A stretch of 64,000 nt of DNA from Methylophilus sp. 42 (GTDB lineage: Bacteria > Pseudomonadota > Gammaproteobacteria > Burkholderiales > Methylophilaceae): contig NZ_KB913031.1 in NCBI RefSeq assembly GCF_000384155.1, positions 2,410,960-2,474,959 of the forward strand. The letters are read 5' to 3'. Positions 7,719-17,110 of this stretch are shown piece by piece. The position numbers and the translations under genes were made by a program. The notes below the pieces were generated by a model that ran no database searches, was not told the origin of the DNA, and worked only from the letters and a program-made list of their open reading frames with translations. How positions within the stretch are numbered: the stretch's first letter is position 1; every line of letters begins with the position of its first letter.

Positions 7719-9013
7719 GCAGGCAATACCCGCTGTGCCGGAAAGACAATCTGGAAACGGCTGCCCTGGCCAGGCTCACTTTCAATCTGCAAACTGGCCT
7801 GATGGTGATGCAAAATATGTTTGACGATGGACAACCCTAAGCCGGTGCCGCCAGTGTCACGACTGCGGCCGCTATCGACACGGTAAAAACGTTCCGTCAG
7901 GCGCGGCAATTGATGCGGCTCAATGCCTATGCCGGTATCCTGCACGCTGAATACGGCATCCTCGCCGCGCATCTGCCAGTAGATATCAATCTTGCCTTGC
8001 TCAGGGGTATAGCGCACGGCATTACTGGTCAGGTTACCCAAGGCGCTCAACAATTCGTTATAACTGCCGCGCAGATTAACTTTCGTCTCCATATGCAGCG
8101 TCACGGTATGCTGGCCCTGGCTCAATGCCTGTGCATCTTTCTGCAACTGCTGCAGCAAGGCAGGCATGGCAATATCGGTTTCATCTTTGAGCGTGACGTT
8201 ATTTTCCAAACGCGACAAGGTCAGCAAGTCTTCAATAATGCGCCGCATGCGCGTTGTTTGCGACTGCATCATGTCGAAATAAGGTTGGATATCCGGCGAG
8301 ACTTCACCTTGCATATCACTAATGGTTTCGAGAAAACCGCCGATGACTGTCAGTGGCGTACGCAACTCATGCGATACATTGGCAATAAAATCGCGGCGCA
8401 TGACCTCGGTTTTTTCAATGGCAGATACATCACGGCAGATCAGCAAGCGCTGCTTGCTGGCAAAGGGAATAATCTGTAATTCCAGCGTCACATCCGGGCT
8501 GCGCCAGGATTTGAGTTTAAGCGGCTCACTGTAATCTTCGGCCTGCAAATACGTCACAAACTCGGCTTGCCGCAACAAGTAATAAATCGGCTGGTTTTCA
8601 TCATGATGCCGCTTTAAACCCAGTCGCTGAATCGCAGGCTCGTTAAACCATTCAATTTCGTTACGGTTATTCAGTACCACCACCCCATCTGGCAACGCAC
8701 TGGTGGCATGACGCAGGCGCTCAAGTGTACTGCTCAGCTGACTTTGGCTGCGCGAATGGCGGCGCATTTCATGATACAGATTAGCAAAGATGTCCTCCCA
8801 GATGCCTTTGCCGTTTGGCATGAAGTTAAGGCTGGGTTTGAGCGCCCACTGGTACAGGCGGTGCGTCCAGTATAAATGTCCGGCAAGATAGGCCAGCACA
8901 CCTGCCATAAACAATAGCCAGGCAGTGTCTGCACTGGTGAACCAGCCCACCATCAGGCAACAGAACGCCCAAAACAGCAGACTCCAGAACGCTTTCCAAC
9001 GAATATCTTGCAC
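7715..9013 (-). CDS. phoR: Phosphate-regulon sensor histidine kinase PhoR
   Basis: A 432-residue membrane kinase with PhoR architecture. Two N-terminal hydrophobic segments (residues about 8-50) are followed by a PAS domain (ALPDGVVVLNNRNEIEWFNE), the HisKA box with the phosphorylated His (IANVSHELRTPLTVIGGFLE) and an HATPase domain (N box near NLTSNAVRYTP, G boxes DTGIGI and GGTGLGLSIV). PhoR normally phosphorylates PhoB under phosphate limitation. No phoB is next to it in this window, which is unusual. A PHO-box promoter is seen at 30656. Confidence 0.9.
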   Translation of the reverse strand: MQDIRWKAFWSLLFWAFCCLMVGWFTSADTAWLLFMAGVLAYLAGHLYWTHRLYQWALKPSLNFMPNGKGIWEDIFANLYHEMRRHSRSQSQLSSTLERLRHATSALPDGVVVLNNRNEIEWFNEPAIQRLGLKRHHDENQPIYYLLRQAEFVTYLQAEDYSEPLKLKSWRSPDVTLELQIIPFASKQRLLICRDVSAIEKTEVMRRDFIANVSHELRTPLTVIGGFLETISDMQGEVSPDIQPYFDMMQSQTTRMRRIIEDLLTLSRLENNVTLKDETDIAMPALLQQLQKDAQALSQGQHTVTLHMETKVNLRGSYNELLSALGNLTSNAVRYTPEQGKIDIYWQMRGEDAVFSVQDTGIGIEPHQLPRLTERFYRVDSGRSRDTGGTGLGLSIVKHILHHHQASLQIESEPGQGSRFQIVFPAQRVLPA

Positions 9014-9110
9014 AAGCTATTCTCAACACATCAATGTCGGCGATTATACGACACATCTGTCCACAGGCAATGACAGGATGATGACAGCCGCCCAGGAGCA
9101 AATAGACCGC

Positions 9111-10202
9111 TTACTCAGCCATGACCGGGGCGCTTCTTGCGTAGGGTTTGGCCAGCGGCTCGCCCACAAACACGCCTTGCATTGGCCACTTCACGCTTTT
9201 CCAGTAGGCCTCAATCAAGGTCTCGCCTGACAGGTAATGCGCCATCACAATTTGCGGATTGGGAAACTTCTGCCAGTAGTTACAGGGCTCGGAAACCGTA
9301 CCATAACTGCCCGTCACCCCTGCATCCAGCCAGCGCGACGCTGGCATCTGGTCATTGTAGCTGGCCAGTACGCCCCCTGAGGAGGTCAAATGATCGGCAA
9401 TCGCGCCGGGCAAGTAAGTATTCGTCAACATGAAATCTACCTGCTTTTGCCCGGTGAAATAAAACATGACCGCGCCCTGCTTTTCAATCGACTCCTGGCT
9501 CAAGGTATGCATGGTGAGTTTCTTGGATTTAACGGTCATGCCATCCAGCGGAAAGAATGCCTCCCGCGGCTTGGAGCGCGCAACATCGCGCGTTTTGAGA
9601 AAGTAGCCATCGGCATCATTTAAGCTGAACTCACTCAACACACCACGATCGATTAAGGCTTTGGCTGACTCTACATTGCTGATCGGCAGCAGCATGGACA
9701 AGCGGATATGGTGATCTGCCCAAGGCCGCAATGACGAGCTATTAAAATAAGGACTATCACGCCCCGGGTCACAGGTTTTACGGCACTGGTTCAAGTCCAG
9801 CCCCAGGGTCAGTGCACTGGTCAGGCTGTTACACTGCACGGCAAAGGGTGTGCGCCACACCAGGAGCAATACCTGCTGATTGGTCAGTTTGGCATCCAGT
9901 TGCGCCTTTAAAGACTCAAACTCCGGCACGGTTAGTGCATCTTTAGCATGCCTGGGTAACTCGACACCAATCAGGTTTTCTGCGGGCACTTGCCTTGCCT
10001 GCAAGTAATAACGGGCGATTTCTTCGCTCTGCGCATCATTGACGTTATAAATCACCGCCACATCTTCGGGCTTTAACAAAGAAGGCCTTAGCGGGATTCT
10101 TTTACTCACATCCACCCCGCCCGCCATGGCTTTTGTCACCAACAACACAAAACACAGTGCCATCCAGGCACTCACCTGTCCCAAACGATAACCCACACCC
10201 AT
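9111..10202 (-). CDS. TIGR03790-type exported protein
   Basis: About 363 residues with an N-terminal hydrophobic signal segment ending near KAMAGG, then EDVAVIYNVNDAQSEEIARYYLQARQVP in pieces typical of the TIGR03790 family, whose function is unknown. The listed start is the ATG at 10202 with GGAG upstream; a TTG at 10268 gives a longer but less signal-like N-terminus. Conserved features include VLLLVWRTPFAVQC and GAIADHLTSSGG. It reads towards phoR with a 97-base gap. Confidence 0.8.
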   Translation of the reverse strand: MGVGYRLGQVSAWMALCFVLLVTKAMAGGVDVSKRIPLRPSLLKPEDVAVIYNVNDAQSEEIARYYLQARQVPAENLIGVELPRHAKDALTVPEFESLKAQLDAKLTNQQVLLLVWRTPFAVQCNSLTSALTLGLDLNQCRKTCDPGRDSPYFNSSSLRPWADHHIRLSMLLPISNVESAKALIDRGVLSEFSLNDADGYFLKTRDVARSKPREAFFPLDGMTVKSKKLTMHTLSQESIEKQGAVMFYFTGQKQVDFMLTNTYLPGAIADHLTSSGGVLASYNDQMPASRWLDAGVTGSYGTVSEPCNYWQKFPNPQIVMAHYLSGETLIEAYWKSVKWPMQGVFVGEPLAKPYARSAPVMAE

Positions 10203-10310
10203 CAACTCAATACTCCATTGCAATTGCAAAGATAGCCACTCTGGCAAACAAACCAGCGTAAAATTCAATCATATCCCAGATTTAATTGATTGAAGAAAAC
10301 GAGGCAAATA

Positions 10311-11003
10311 ATGACGACACAAACAATTCTGATCACAGGAGCCAACCGTGGTATTGGGCTGGAGTATGTCAAGCAATATGCCGAAAGCGGCCAGCAGGTT
10401 TACGCCACTGTACGCGACCCGTCCAAAGCGACAGCACTACAACAACTAGCTGCCAAGCACACCAACATCCAGGTATTGGCGCTGGATGTGGGCGATGTGA
10501 GTGCCATTCGCGCGCTGGCTGGCCAATTGTCCGCACTCACTATCGATATTCTAATCAGCAACGCCGGCACTTATCCTGACAGCGCATTCGGCAAGACCGA
10601 TCCACAAGCCTGGCTACACGCATTCCAGGTCAATACGCTGACCACTTACTACCTCGCCGAAGCCTTTTTACCGCAACTGCGCCGCGCCAACCAGGCGAAA
10701 CTCATCGCCATGACCAGCAAAATGGGCAGTATGGAAGACAACGGCAGTGGTGGCGAATATATTTACCGCAGTAGCAAAACCGCATTGAATATGGTGGTTA
10801 AAAGCCTGTCTATTGATTTGCGGGAATTTAATATCAAAGTTGCAGCCTTGCATCCGGGCTGGGTGCGTACCGATATGGGCGGGCCGAATGGCTTGATTGA
10901 TACCGAAACCAGCGTGCGTGGATTACGCCAGGTGATTGAGGGATTAACCAGCGCGCAATCGGGAGAGTTTATTGCTTATGATGGGAAAGGGATTCCTTGG
11001 TGA
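10311..11003 (+). CDS. Short-chain dehydrogenase/reductase
   Basis: A 230-residue SDR oxidoreductase of the C-factor-like group. The cofactor motif TGANRGIGLEYV, the NAG motif (ISNAGTYPD) and the catalytic Ser-Tyr-Lys set (MTSKMGS and YRSSKTALN) are present. ATG 10311 follows GAGG; a TTG at 10290 is less likely. The substrate is not evident. It lies divergent from the TIGR03790 gene. Confidence 0.88.
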   Translation: MTTQTILITGANRGIGLEYVKQYAESGQQVYATVRDPSKATALQQLAAKHTNIQVLALDVGDVSAIRALAGQLSALTIDILISNAGTYPDSAFGKTDPQAWLHAFQVNTLTTYYLAEAFLPQLRRANQAKLIAMTSKMGSMEDNGSGGEYIYRSSKTALNMVVKSLSIDLREFNIKVAALHPGWVRTDMGGPNGLIDTETSVRGLRQVIEGLTSAQSGEFIAYDGKGIPW

Positions 11004-11035
11004 TTGGCGGTGAGTAGCAACGCGCAGCATTGCCT

Positions 11036-11165
11036 TTCGCCTCTAGGCGAGTGACTTTTCTTTGCTTGCACAAAGAATAAGTCACCAAAAGAAATACACC
11101 CCAGCTTCCGCTTCTTCCTTGCGCTACTCGGCGCGGCAGATGAGGCCCGAAGCAGGTGGCACCGT
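11036..11165 (+). repeat. Intergenic repeat, copy A
   Basis: Begins with the small palindrome CGCCTCTAGGCG, then GAGTGACTTTTCTTTGCTTG and AATAAGTCACCAAAAGAAA, followed by a GC-rich tail with CTTCCGCTTCTTCCTTGCG and CTCGGCGCGGCAGATG. The same order of elements occurs at 19447-19678 (same strand) and 19705-20036 (opposite strand). No credible gene overlaps it. Confidence 0.75.
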
Positions 11166-11212
11166 TAGAGCGCTTAAGTAGTATCTTGAATACTTAGCTT
11201 ATCGGCAGTAAA

Positions 11213-12358
11213 TTAGCCCTTATAAGGACTACGCTCTTCTAGTTCATCGACATAGTCCTGCATGGTGCTGGCTTCGCGGGCCAAAAAGCGCGCAACGCTC
11301 TGGTGGAAATCAGCATGGCTTAACCAGTGATAGGAGCAAGTAGTATAAGGGGTAAAACCGCGCGCCAGTTTGTGTACGCCTTGGGCGCCACCTTCAAAAT
11401 AGCGTACGTTGTGGCTGATACAGAATTGTTGCGGCTGGTAGTAACACAACTCGAAGTGCAGGCACGAAATATCGCGCAAGCTGCCCCAATAGCGACCGTA
11501 CAATGTGTCATCCCCCAGCACACATAAACTGGCGGCCACGTCTTCGCCATCCTGGCTGGCGATAAACAGCCTGAACTGTTCAGGCAGGTCACGACTGATG
11601 TGCTCAAAAAAAGCCAAGGATAAATAAGGACTACTGCCGTGCCGGTGATAAGTATTGCAGTAGCATTGATAAAACAAGGCGAGTTCCGCCGGACTGACCT
11701 CATGCCCGTTGAGTACACGGCAATGCACGCCTTGCTGAGTCACTTTATTGCGTTCCTGGCGTATTTTTTTACGCTTGTCGCGACTAAGTGCAGCAAGAAA
11801 GGCCTCCCAATCAGCGTAGCCTGGATTTTCCCAGCGAAACTGCACACCATGGCGGCGTAAGCCACCAGCCTCGGCACAGGCTGCTGCCGACGGCTCATCA
11901 GGAAATAACACATGCAGCCCGGATAAAGCATGCGCCTGGCACAGTTCACGCATCTGCGACAACATGGCTTTAACCAAGGCAATGGAGTCTGGATAATCAG
12001 GGTGGATCAGGATGCGCGGCCCGGTAACGGGCGAAAACGGAATGGCTGAAATCAGTTTGGGATAGTATTGGCCACCCGCCTGTTCGTAAGCATCCGCCCA
12101 CGACCAGTCAAAGACATACTCGCCATACGAATGGGTTTTAATATAACAAGGTGCCGCAGCAAGCAGTTGCTCACCATTAAAAACGGCTAAATGATACGGA
12201 ATCCAGCCGGTTTCCTGATCCACCGCTGCCGACAATTCGAACGCCCGCAAAAACCGGTAATCCAGCATAGGATGAGAGCCGGCTAATGCCTGCCAGGCCG
12301 TCGCTGAAATGTCCTGCAAACCACGATACCAGACAAACGATAATTGACTGATATCCAT
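11213..12358 (-). CDS. FemAB/GNAT-like N-acyltransferase family protein (COG3146 type)
   Basis: A 381-residue protein of the DUF482/COG3146 group, which has a GNAT-like fold and is common in proteobacteria. Typical family segments are visible: PYHLAVFNGEQLLAAAPCYI, the basic RDKRKKIRQERNKV stretch, and CHLHFELCYYQPQQFC-like sequence followed by FEGGAQGVHKLARGF and TSCHWL-like HWLSHADF. The substrate is unknown. Confidence 0.83.
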   Translation of the reverse strand: MDISQLSFVWYRGLQDISATAWQALAGSHPMLDYRFLRAFELSAAVDQETGWIPYHLAVFNGEQLLAAAPCYIKTHSYGEYVFDWSWADAYEQAGGQYYPKLISAIPFSPVTGPRILIHPDYPDSIALVKAMLSQMRELCQAHALSGLHVLFPDEPSAAACAEAGGLRRHGVQFRWENPGYADWEAFLAALSRDKRKKIRQERNKVTQQGVHCRVLNGHEVSPAELALFYQCYCNTYHRHGSSPYLSLAFFEHISRDLPEQFRLFIASQDGEDVAASLCVLGDDTLYGRYWGSLRDISCLHFELCYYQPQQFCISHNVRYFEGGAQGVHKLARGFTPYTTCSYHWLSHADFHQSVARFLAREASTMQDYVDELEERSPYKG

Positions 12359-12458
12359 ACGGGATTAAGCCGTGATCACACACAAATGAGAAAGTGAACA
12401 CGCCGAGGCTGAAGTTGGCATGCAGGGAGGCAAGAACTGTGACTTAACCAGGATGTTT

Positions 12459-13079
12459 TTAACTAGGGCGTTTACGGATGACAGAAGCATCTTTGCCAGT
12501 GGAATTCACCGTACTATTGGCGGGAATGACTGCGGAAGCCGGTTTGGATTTATTTTTGGATTTATCTGTGTCTGAATCTGACACAATCGCTTGCTGTGAC
12601 TGGCTTTTGGCTTCAGCTTCACGTTGCCGCTCGACCATTTGCGCATACGCATTTTCCAATTCATCCAGGGTAATAACACCGTTACCATCAAGGTCAACAT
12701 ATGAAAAATGACGCGCTACCTGCGGCAAACAGAGGGTGGCTTCTTCGCGATCCAGCGAGTCATCATTGTCGCGGTTGCATTCATTAAAACGCTGGGAAAT
12801 GCTGTCGTGCATCACCTTGCGCTTTTGTAGCATGAGCTGGTGATCAGGGTCGGTATTACGTGCATAATCAGACAAGGCCTTGCGTAAACGCGCACGGTCT
12901 TCAGGACTGAAGTTATGTTCAAGCGTCTTGGAGAGGCCCACATCGTCATTATCGACGATACGATTATCCGTCAGCCGAATAGGTAGCTTCAGATCGGCAG
13001 ACACAGGCGATGCCAGCAACATGGTCGTTGTTAGCAAAAAAACCTCTTTCAAATGTTTGTTCGCTTTACACATCCACAT
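12459..13079 (-). CDS. Exported EF-hand protein
   Basis: About 206 residues: an N-terminal signal peptide (hydrophobic FLLTTTMLLASPVSA), then a helical region and two EF-hand loops, NRDNDDSLDREE and the canonical DLDGNGVITLDE. It should bind calcium in the periplasm or outside the cell. The C-terminal third is Lys/Ser-rich and probably disordered. I chose the ATG at 13079; a GTG at 13109 lies inside a 16-base tandem duplication. Function unknown. Confidence 0.8.
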   Translation of the reverse strand: MWMCKANKHLKEVFLLTTTMLLASPVSADLKLPIRLTDNRIVDNDDVGLSKTLEHNFSPEDRARLRKALSDYARNTDPDHQLMLQKRKVMHDSISQRFNECNRDNDDSLDREEATLCLPQVARHFSYVDLDGNGVITLDELENAYAQMVERQREAEAKSQSQQAIVSDSDTDKSKNKSKPASAVIPANSTVNSTGKDASVIRKRPS

Positions 13080-13094
13080 CCAAACGTAATACCT

Positions 13095-13126
13095 TAATTC
13101 TTGTTTCACTAAATTCTTGTTTCACT
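13095..13126. repeat. 16-base tandem duplication before the EF-hand gene
   Basis: AATTCTTGTTTCACT occurs twice in a row with one differing base at the junction. It sits in the leader of the EF-hand gene and explains the apparent N-terminal extension of that reading frame. Confidence 0.85.
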
Positions 13127-13374
13127 CAAAGCTTTTTGAAAAACAATCTTTTTAAAGTAGAACCAAGCACGATTAACATGACAGATATTGCCTGACTTTA
13201 AAATCAGGCTGCCTAACATAACGCAACTCTGGTCGCGGCATCAACTGATTTAACAAAAAATAGCGATTCTTTCATCGCCATGCCTGTCAATTTCAGGCAG
13301 TCATCTTGCATCAGGATTGTAAATGCAATATTTCATCCCCTGCGCTATTTGTAACCAAGTTGTAACCACCCCAC

Positions 13375-13403
13375 TTCATGCCGGATACGGCTTGGAGTAT
13401 AAT
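13375..13403 (+). promoter_or_regulatory. Possible ompR promoter
   Basis: A perfect TATAAT at 13398-13403 lies about 110 bases before the ompR ATG, with a weak -35 (TTCATG) 17 bases upstream. The remaining intergenic stretch 13127-13374 shows nothing I can identify. The leader contains a short hairpin (GGCCTCTTGTGTGAGGTC). Confidence 0.4.
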
Positions 13404-13511
13404 GATAAAGATAAGTTTTATGGCTCAGCCATTTTGGCCTCTTGTGTGAGGTCATCCCGATGGCGGCCCGGCGCGTTAACAAAACGCACGCTTCTGTGTA
13501 AAAAGGTACGT

Positions 13512-14237
13512 ATGGCAGAACAGTTAAAAAAAATATTGATGGTTGATGATGATTTGCGTATGCGCGAACTTTTACAGCGCTACCTCACTGAACAAGGATT
13601 CAATATCAAATCCGTTTCCGATGGCAAAGAGCTGGACAAAGCCATGTCTGCCGAGAGCTTTGACCTGCTGATTCTCGACCTGATGTTGCCAGGTGAAGAT
13701 GGCCTGGCCATCTGCCGCCGACTGCGTGGTGCCAACCACATGACACCGATTATCATGCTGACTGCACGCGGTGACGAAGTCGACCGCATTGTTGGCCTGG
13801 AAATGGGCGCTGATGACTACCTGCCGAAACCGTTTAATCCACGTGAGTTGCTGGCCAGGATCAACGCCGTGTTGCGTCGTCACGAAATCACACCCAAACA
13901 AGCGGTTGAAGAAAAAAGTGCCGCGTTTCAGTTTGGTGAGTTTGTCTTTGACACCAACACACGCAGCCTGACCAAAAATGGCGTGCCGATTACTATTACC
14001 AGTGGCGAGTTCACCTTGTTAAAGGTGTTTACCGAACATCCGCGCCAGCCATTGTCACGTGACCGCCTGATGCAACTGGCCCGTGGCCGCGAGCTGGATG
14101 TGTTTGACCGCAGCATAGATGTGCAAGTGTCACGCCTGCGCCGCATTATCGAACCGGATCCAGCGCATCCACGCTACCTGCAAACCATGTGGGGCTTTGG
14201 CTATGTGTTTATTCCAGATGGCGAAGCGCCGCAATAA
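13512..14237 (+). CDS. ompR: Response regulator OmpR
   Basis: 241 residues: a receiver domain with the acidic pocket (MVDDDLRMREL), phospho-acceptor Asp in LLILDLMLPGEDG, Thr in MLTARGD and Lys in LPKPFNPRELLAR, then a winged-helix DNA-binding domain (DRSIDVQVSRLRRIIE, TMWGFGYVF). The start at 13512 follows AAAAGGT; the frame is open upstream but lacks family sequence there. It precedes envZ by 24 bases, a classic two-component operon. Confidence 0.94.
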   Translation: MAEQLKKILMVDDDLRMRELLQRYLTEQGFNIKSVSDGKELDKAMSAESFDLLILDLMLPGEDGLAICRRLRGANHMTPIIMLTARGDEVDRIVGLEMGADDYLPKPFNPRELLARINAVLRRHEITPKQAVEEKSAAFQFGEFVFDTNTRSLTKNGVPITITSGEFTLLKVFTEHPRQPLSRDRLMQLARGRELDVFDRSIDVQVSRLRRIIEPDPAHPRYLQTMWGFGYVFIPDGEAPQ

Positions 14238-14261
14238 ATTGCCTGCATTGCTCTAACTCAC

Positions 14262-15575
14262 GTGCGCCTACTGCCTCGCAGACTGCTGTCCCGCATCATG
14301 TTACTGATTGCCATTCTATTGGCCGTCAGCATCTATGCCTCACTCAAAATTTTTGATTATTTTGACCGCGAACCACGCGCAACCGCGGCTGCCTTACAGG
14401 CAGTCACCATCGTTAATTACACCCGCGCCTCACTGATTGCCTCGCATGAAAATCGCCGCCTGGCCTTGTTGTCAGAACTGTCCGGCCGCGAAGGTGTGCG
14501 CGTCTATGCTGCAGACTTTCTGGAAGACATTGAGCCGCTGCCCGTAGACCCGTTTATTAACCTGGTGGCACAAAAAATCCGCGAGCGTATGGGCGAAGAA
14601 ACCATTATCACGGTCAACCATTACGACATTCCCGGCCTCTGGATCAGCTTTAATGTGGGGCAAGATGATTTTTGGGTGGTCATTCCAAAAATCCAGGTCG
14701 ACCGCCCTTTCCCCTGGCACTGGCTTGGATGGGCCGCCGTAGTAGGCTTGCTGTCATTGATTGGCGGCTATTTGCTGACTGCCAGAATCAACCGGCCACT
14801 GACCATGCTGGTACATGCAGCCGAACGTCTGCGCAATGGCGAACCAGCGCCAAAACTGCCAGAGGATAGTGTGGAGGAGTTGCGCGAAGTGACGCATACC
14901 TTTAATGAAATGGCCGAATCGCTGGCACGCCTGGATGCCGAACGCACATTATTGCTGGCAGGCGTATCACACGATATCCGCACCCCGCTGGCACGCCTGC
15001 GCCTGGCGGTAGAAATGCTGCCAGCGGAAGCTGACTATATGAAGCATGGCATGATTGAAGATATTTCCGACATGGACAATATTATCCATCAGTTCCTGGA
15101 TTTTGTACGCGGCGTGGAAGGCGAACCCACGCGCATGATGGATATCAACGACCTGCTGCATGCGCTGGCTGAACGTCAGCGCCGCGCAGGCCGTGAGTTA
15201 AAAGTGTCACTGGGGCCTAAATATTTTATCCCTATCCGGCCGCTTGCCATGCAGCGCTTACTCGATAACCTGGTCGGCAACGCCTACAACTACGGCAAGG
15301 GTAAAGTGGAGGTACGCAGCCAGGTCATGGCCGACAAGATCGTGATCAGTGTGCTCGACAACGGCCCCGGTATTCCGCCTGAACATGCAGAGCGCTTGCT
15401 ACGCCCGTTTGAGCGTATGGACAGCGCGCGTAATAAATACGAAGGCGGCAGCGGCCTGGGCTTGGCGATTTGCAACCGTATCGCCACCTTGCATGGCGGC
15501 CAGCTGGCACTGCTCAACCGCACTGAAGGTGGGCTGGAAGCCAGGCTTTCTTTACCCATCCTGCCGAATACCTGA
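14262..15575 (+). CDS. envZ: Osmosensing-type histidine kinase EnvZ
   Basis: 437 residues starting with GTG. Order of parts: transmembrane helix (about 12-32), a periplasmic sensor with the PFINLVAQKIRERMGEE segment, a second transmembrane helix (about 148-170), HAMP linker with P-rich RINRPLTMLVHAAERL, HisKA with the phosphorylated His (GVSHDIRTPLARLRLAVEM) and HATPase (LDNLVGNAYNYG, DNGPGIP, GGSGLGLAI). Partner of the adjacent OmpR. Confidence 0.93.
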   Translation: MRLLPRRLLSRIMLLIAILLAVSIYASLKIFDYFDREPRATAAALQAVTIVNYTRASLIASHENRRLALLSELSGREGVRVYAADFLEDIEPLPVDPFINLVAQKIRERMGEETIITVNHYDIPGLWISFNVGQDDFWVVIPKIQVDRPFPWHWLGWAAVVGLLSLIGGYLLTARINRPLTMLVHAAERLRNGEPAPKLPEDSVEELREVTHTFNEMAESLARLDAERTLLLAGVSHDIRTPLARLRLAVEMLPAEADYMKHGMIEDISDMDNIIHQFLDFVRGVEGEPTRMMDINDLLHALAERQRRAGRELKVSLGPKYFIPIRPLAMQRLLDNLVGNAYNYGKGKVEVRSQVMADKIVISVLDNGPGIPPEHAERLLRPFERMDSARNKYEGGSGLGLAICNRIATLHGGQLALLNRTEGGLEARLSLPILPNT

Positions 15576-15591
15576 TTGATACGACCCGGCT

Positions 15592-16983
15592 TTACTCGTC
15601 GGTCGGTGTAAACCAGTTCAAGCGTGCGCGCAATTTCACCACTTCACCAATAATAGTCAGGCTGGGCGGCTTCAACCCAGCAGCAGCGACATCTGCGGCC
15701 AAGTTTTTCAGGGTAGACTCCACCACACGTTGCTTTTGTGTCGTGCCCTGCTGAATCACGGCGGCGGGCATATCTGGCGAAACCCCTTGTGCAATTAGCT
15801 TAGCGCAAATTTGCTCCAGCCCCACCAAGCCCATATAAATTACCACCGTTTGCTTGGGCCGTGCCATGGCCTGCCAGTCCAAATCAATCGTGCCATCTTT
15901 CAGGTGGCCAGTGATAAACAAGCAGGCTTGCGCATAATCCCTGTGCGTCAATGGGATACCGGCATAACTGGAAACACCATTCGCCGCCGTGATACCAGGC
16001 ACCACCTGAAATGGCACGCCATGTTGCATCAGGGTTTCAATTTCTTCTCCCCCGCGGCCAAAAATAAACGGGTCGCCGCCTTTGAGGCGCAACACGCGCT
16101 TGCCTTCCAATGCCAGCCTGGCTAGCAACTGGTTAATTTCCTCTTGTGGCAAAGTATGCTGGTCGCGTGATTTACCGACGTAAATCAACTCGGCATCGCG
16201 TCGCACCAACTCCATCACCTCTTTACTAACCAGCTTGTCATAGACACACACGTCACACTGCTGCATCAGGCGCAACGCCCTGAAGGTCAACAAGTCAGGA
16301 TCCCCCGGGCCGCCGCCCACCAGATACACTTCACCTCGCGTGGGCGCATCTTCACTCTGACTGAGCAACTCACCCAGCAAGTCACGCGCAGCCTGTTCCT
16401 GGCCGGACAATACGCGCTCGACCAACGGCCCATTCAACACACCCTCCCAAAATCGGCGGCGCGCAGGCATATTGGTAAACTTGGCCTTCACCTGCTCGCG
16501 AAACTCGCCGGCGATGGTCGCGATACGGCCATATGCCGCAGGCAGCATGGTTTCGATTTTACTGCGGATATGTCGCGCCAATACCGGCGCATTACCTTCG
16601 CTGGAAACCGCGATTACCACCGGGCTGCGATCTATAATGGAGCCCATGGTGAACGTGCATAAAGCTGGAGCATCCACCACATTCACCGGGATATTCAGGC
16701 GTTTAGCCGCAACCGAAACCGCTTCATTGACAGCCTCATCATCTGTGGCTGCAATCACCAGGCAAGCGCTCGTCAGTTGCCCAGGCTGAAATTGATCCTG
16801 CACGTATTGAATCTCACCCTGCTCGAACAACACGCGCAACTCATCGCACAATTCAGGCGAGATCACCATGACCTGGCCTTGCGCCTTGCGCAGCATCAGC
16901 ACCTTGCGCGTGGCGACATCGCCGCCACCAATGACGACACACAGGCGTTGTGCAATATTGAAAAAAATCGGTAAGGCTTGCAT
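15592..16983 (-). CDS. cysG: Siroheme synthase (multifunctional)
   Basis: 463 residues joining the precorrin-2 dehydrogenase/sirohydrochlorin ferrochelatase half (VIGGGDVATRKVLMLRKAQG) to the uroporphyrinogen-III C-methyltransferase half (VYLVGGGPGDPDLLTFRALR, RLKGGDPFIFGRGGEE, VVPGITAANGVSSYAGIPLT). It makes siroheme, the cofactor of sulfite and nitrite reductases. The stop lies close to the end of envZ, convergent to it. Confidence 0.95.
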   Translation of the reverse strand: MQALPIFFNIAQRLCVVIGGGDVATRKVLMLRKAQGQVMVISPELCDELRVLFEQGEIQYVQDQFQPGQLTSACLVIAATDDEAVNEAVSVAAKRLNIPVNVVDAPALCTFTMGSIIDRSPVVIAVSSEGNAPVLARHIRSKIETMLPAAYGRIATIAGEFREQVKAKFTNMPARRRFWEGVLNGPLVERVLSGQEQAARDLLGELLSQSEDAPTRGEVYLVGGGPGDPDLLTFRALRLMQQCDVCVYDKLVSKEVMELVRRDAELIYVGKSRDQHTLPQEEINQLLARLALEGKRVLRLKGGDPFIFGRGGEEIETLMQHGVPFQVVPGITAANGVSSYAGIPLTHRDYAQACLFITGHLKDGTIDLDWQAMARPKQTVVIYMGLVGLEQICAKLIAQGVSPDMPAAVIQQGTTQKQRVVESTLKNLAADVAAAGLKPPSLTIIGEVVKLRARLNWFTPTDE

Positions 16984-17110
16984 GCAGACAGTGTTTGAAT
17001 AAAAGAAGTATATTTTACCGCAGTGACCAGTTCTCCGGGGATTGATTGTTGCCTAGGGTTTCACCTGTAAATACGCTAAAATACTGTTTTTGTGAGAAAT
17101 TTAGCGTTCA

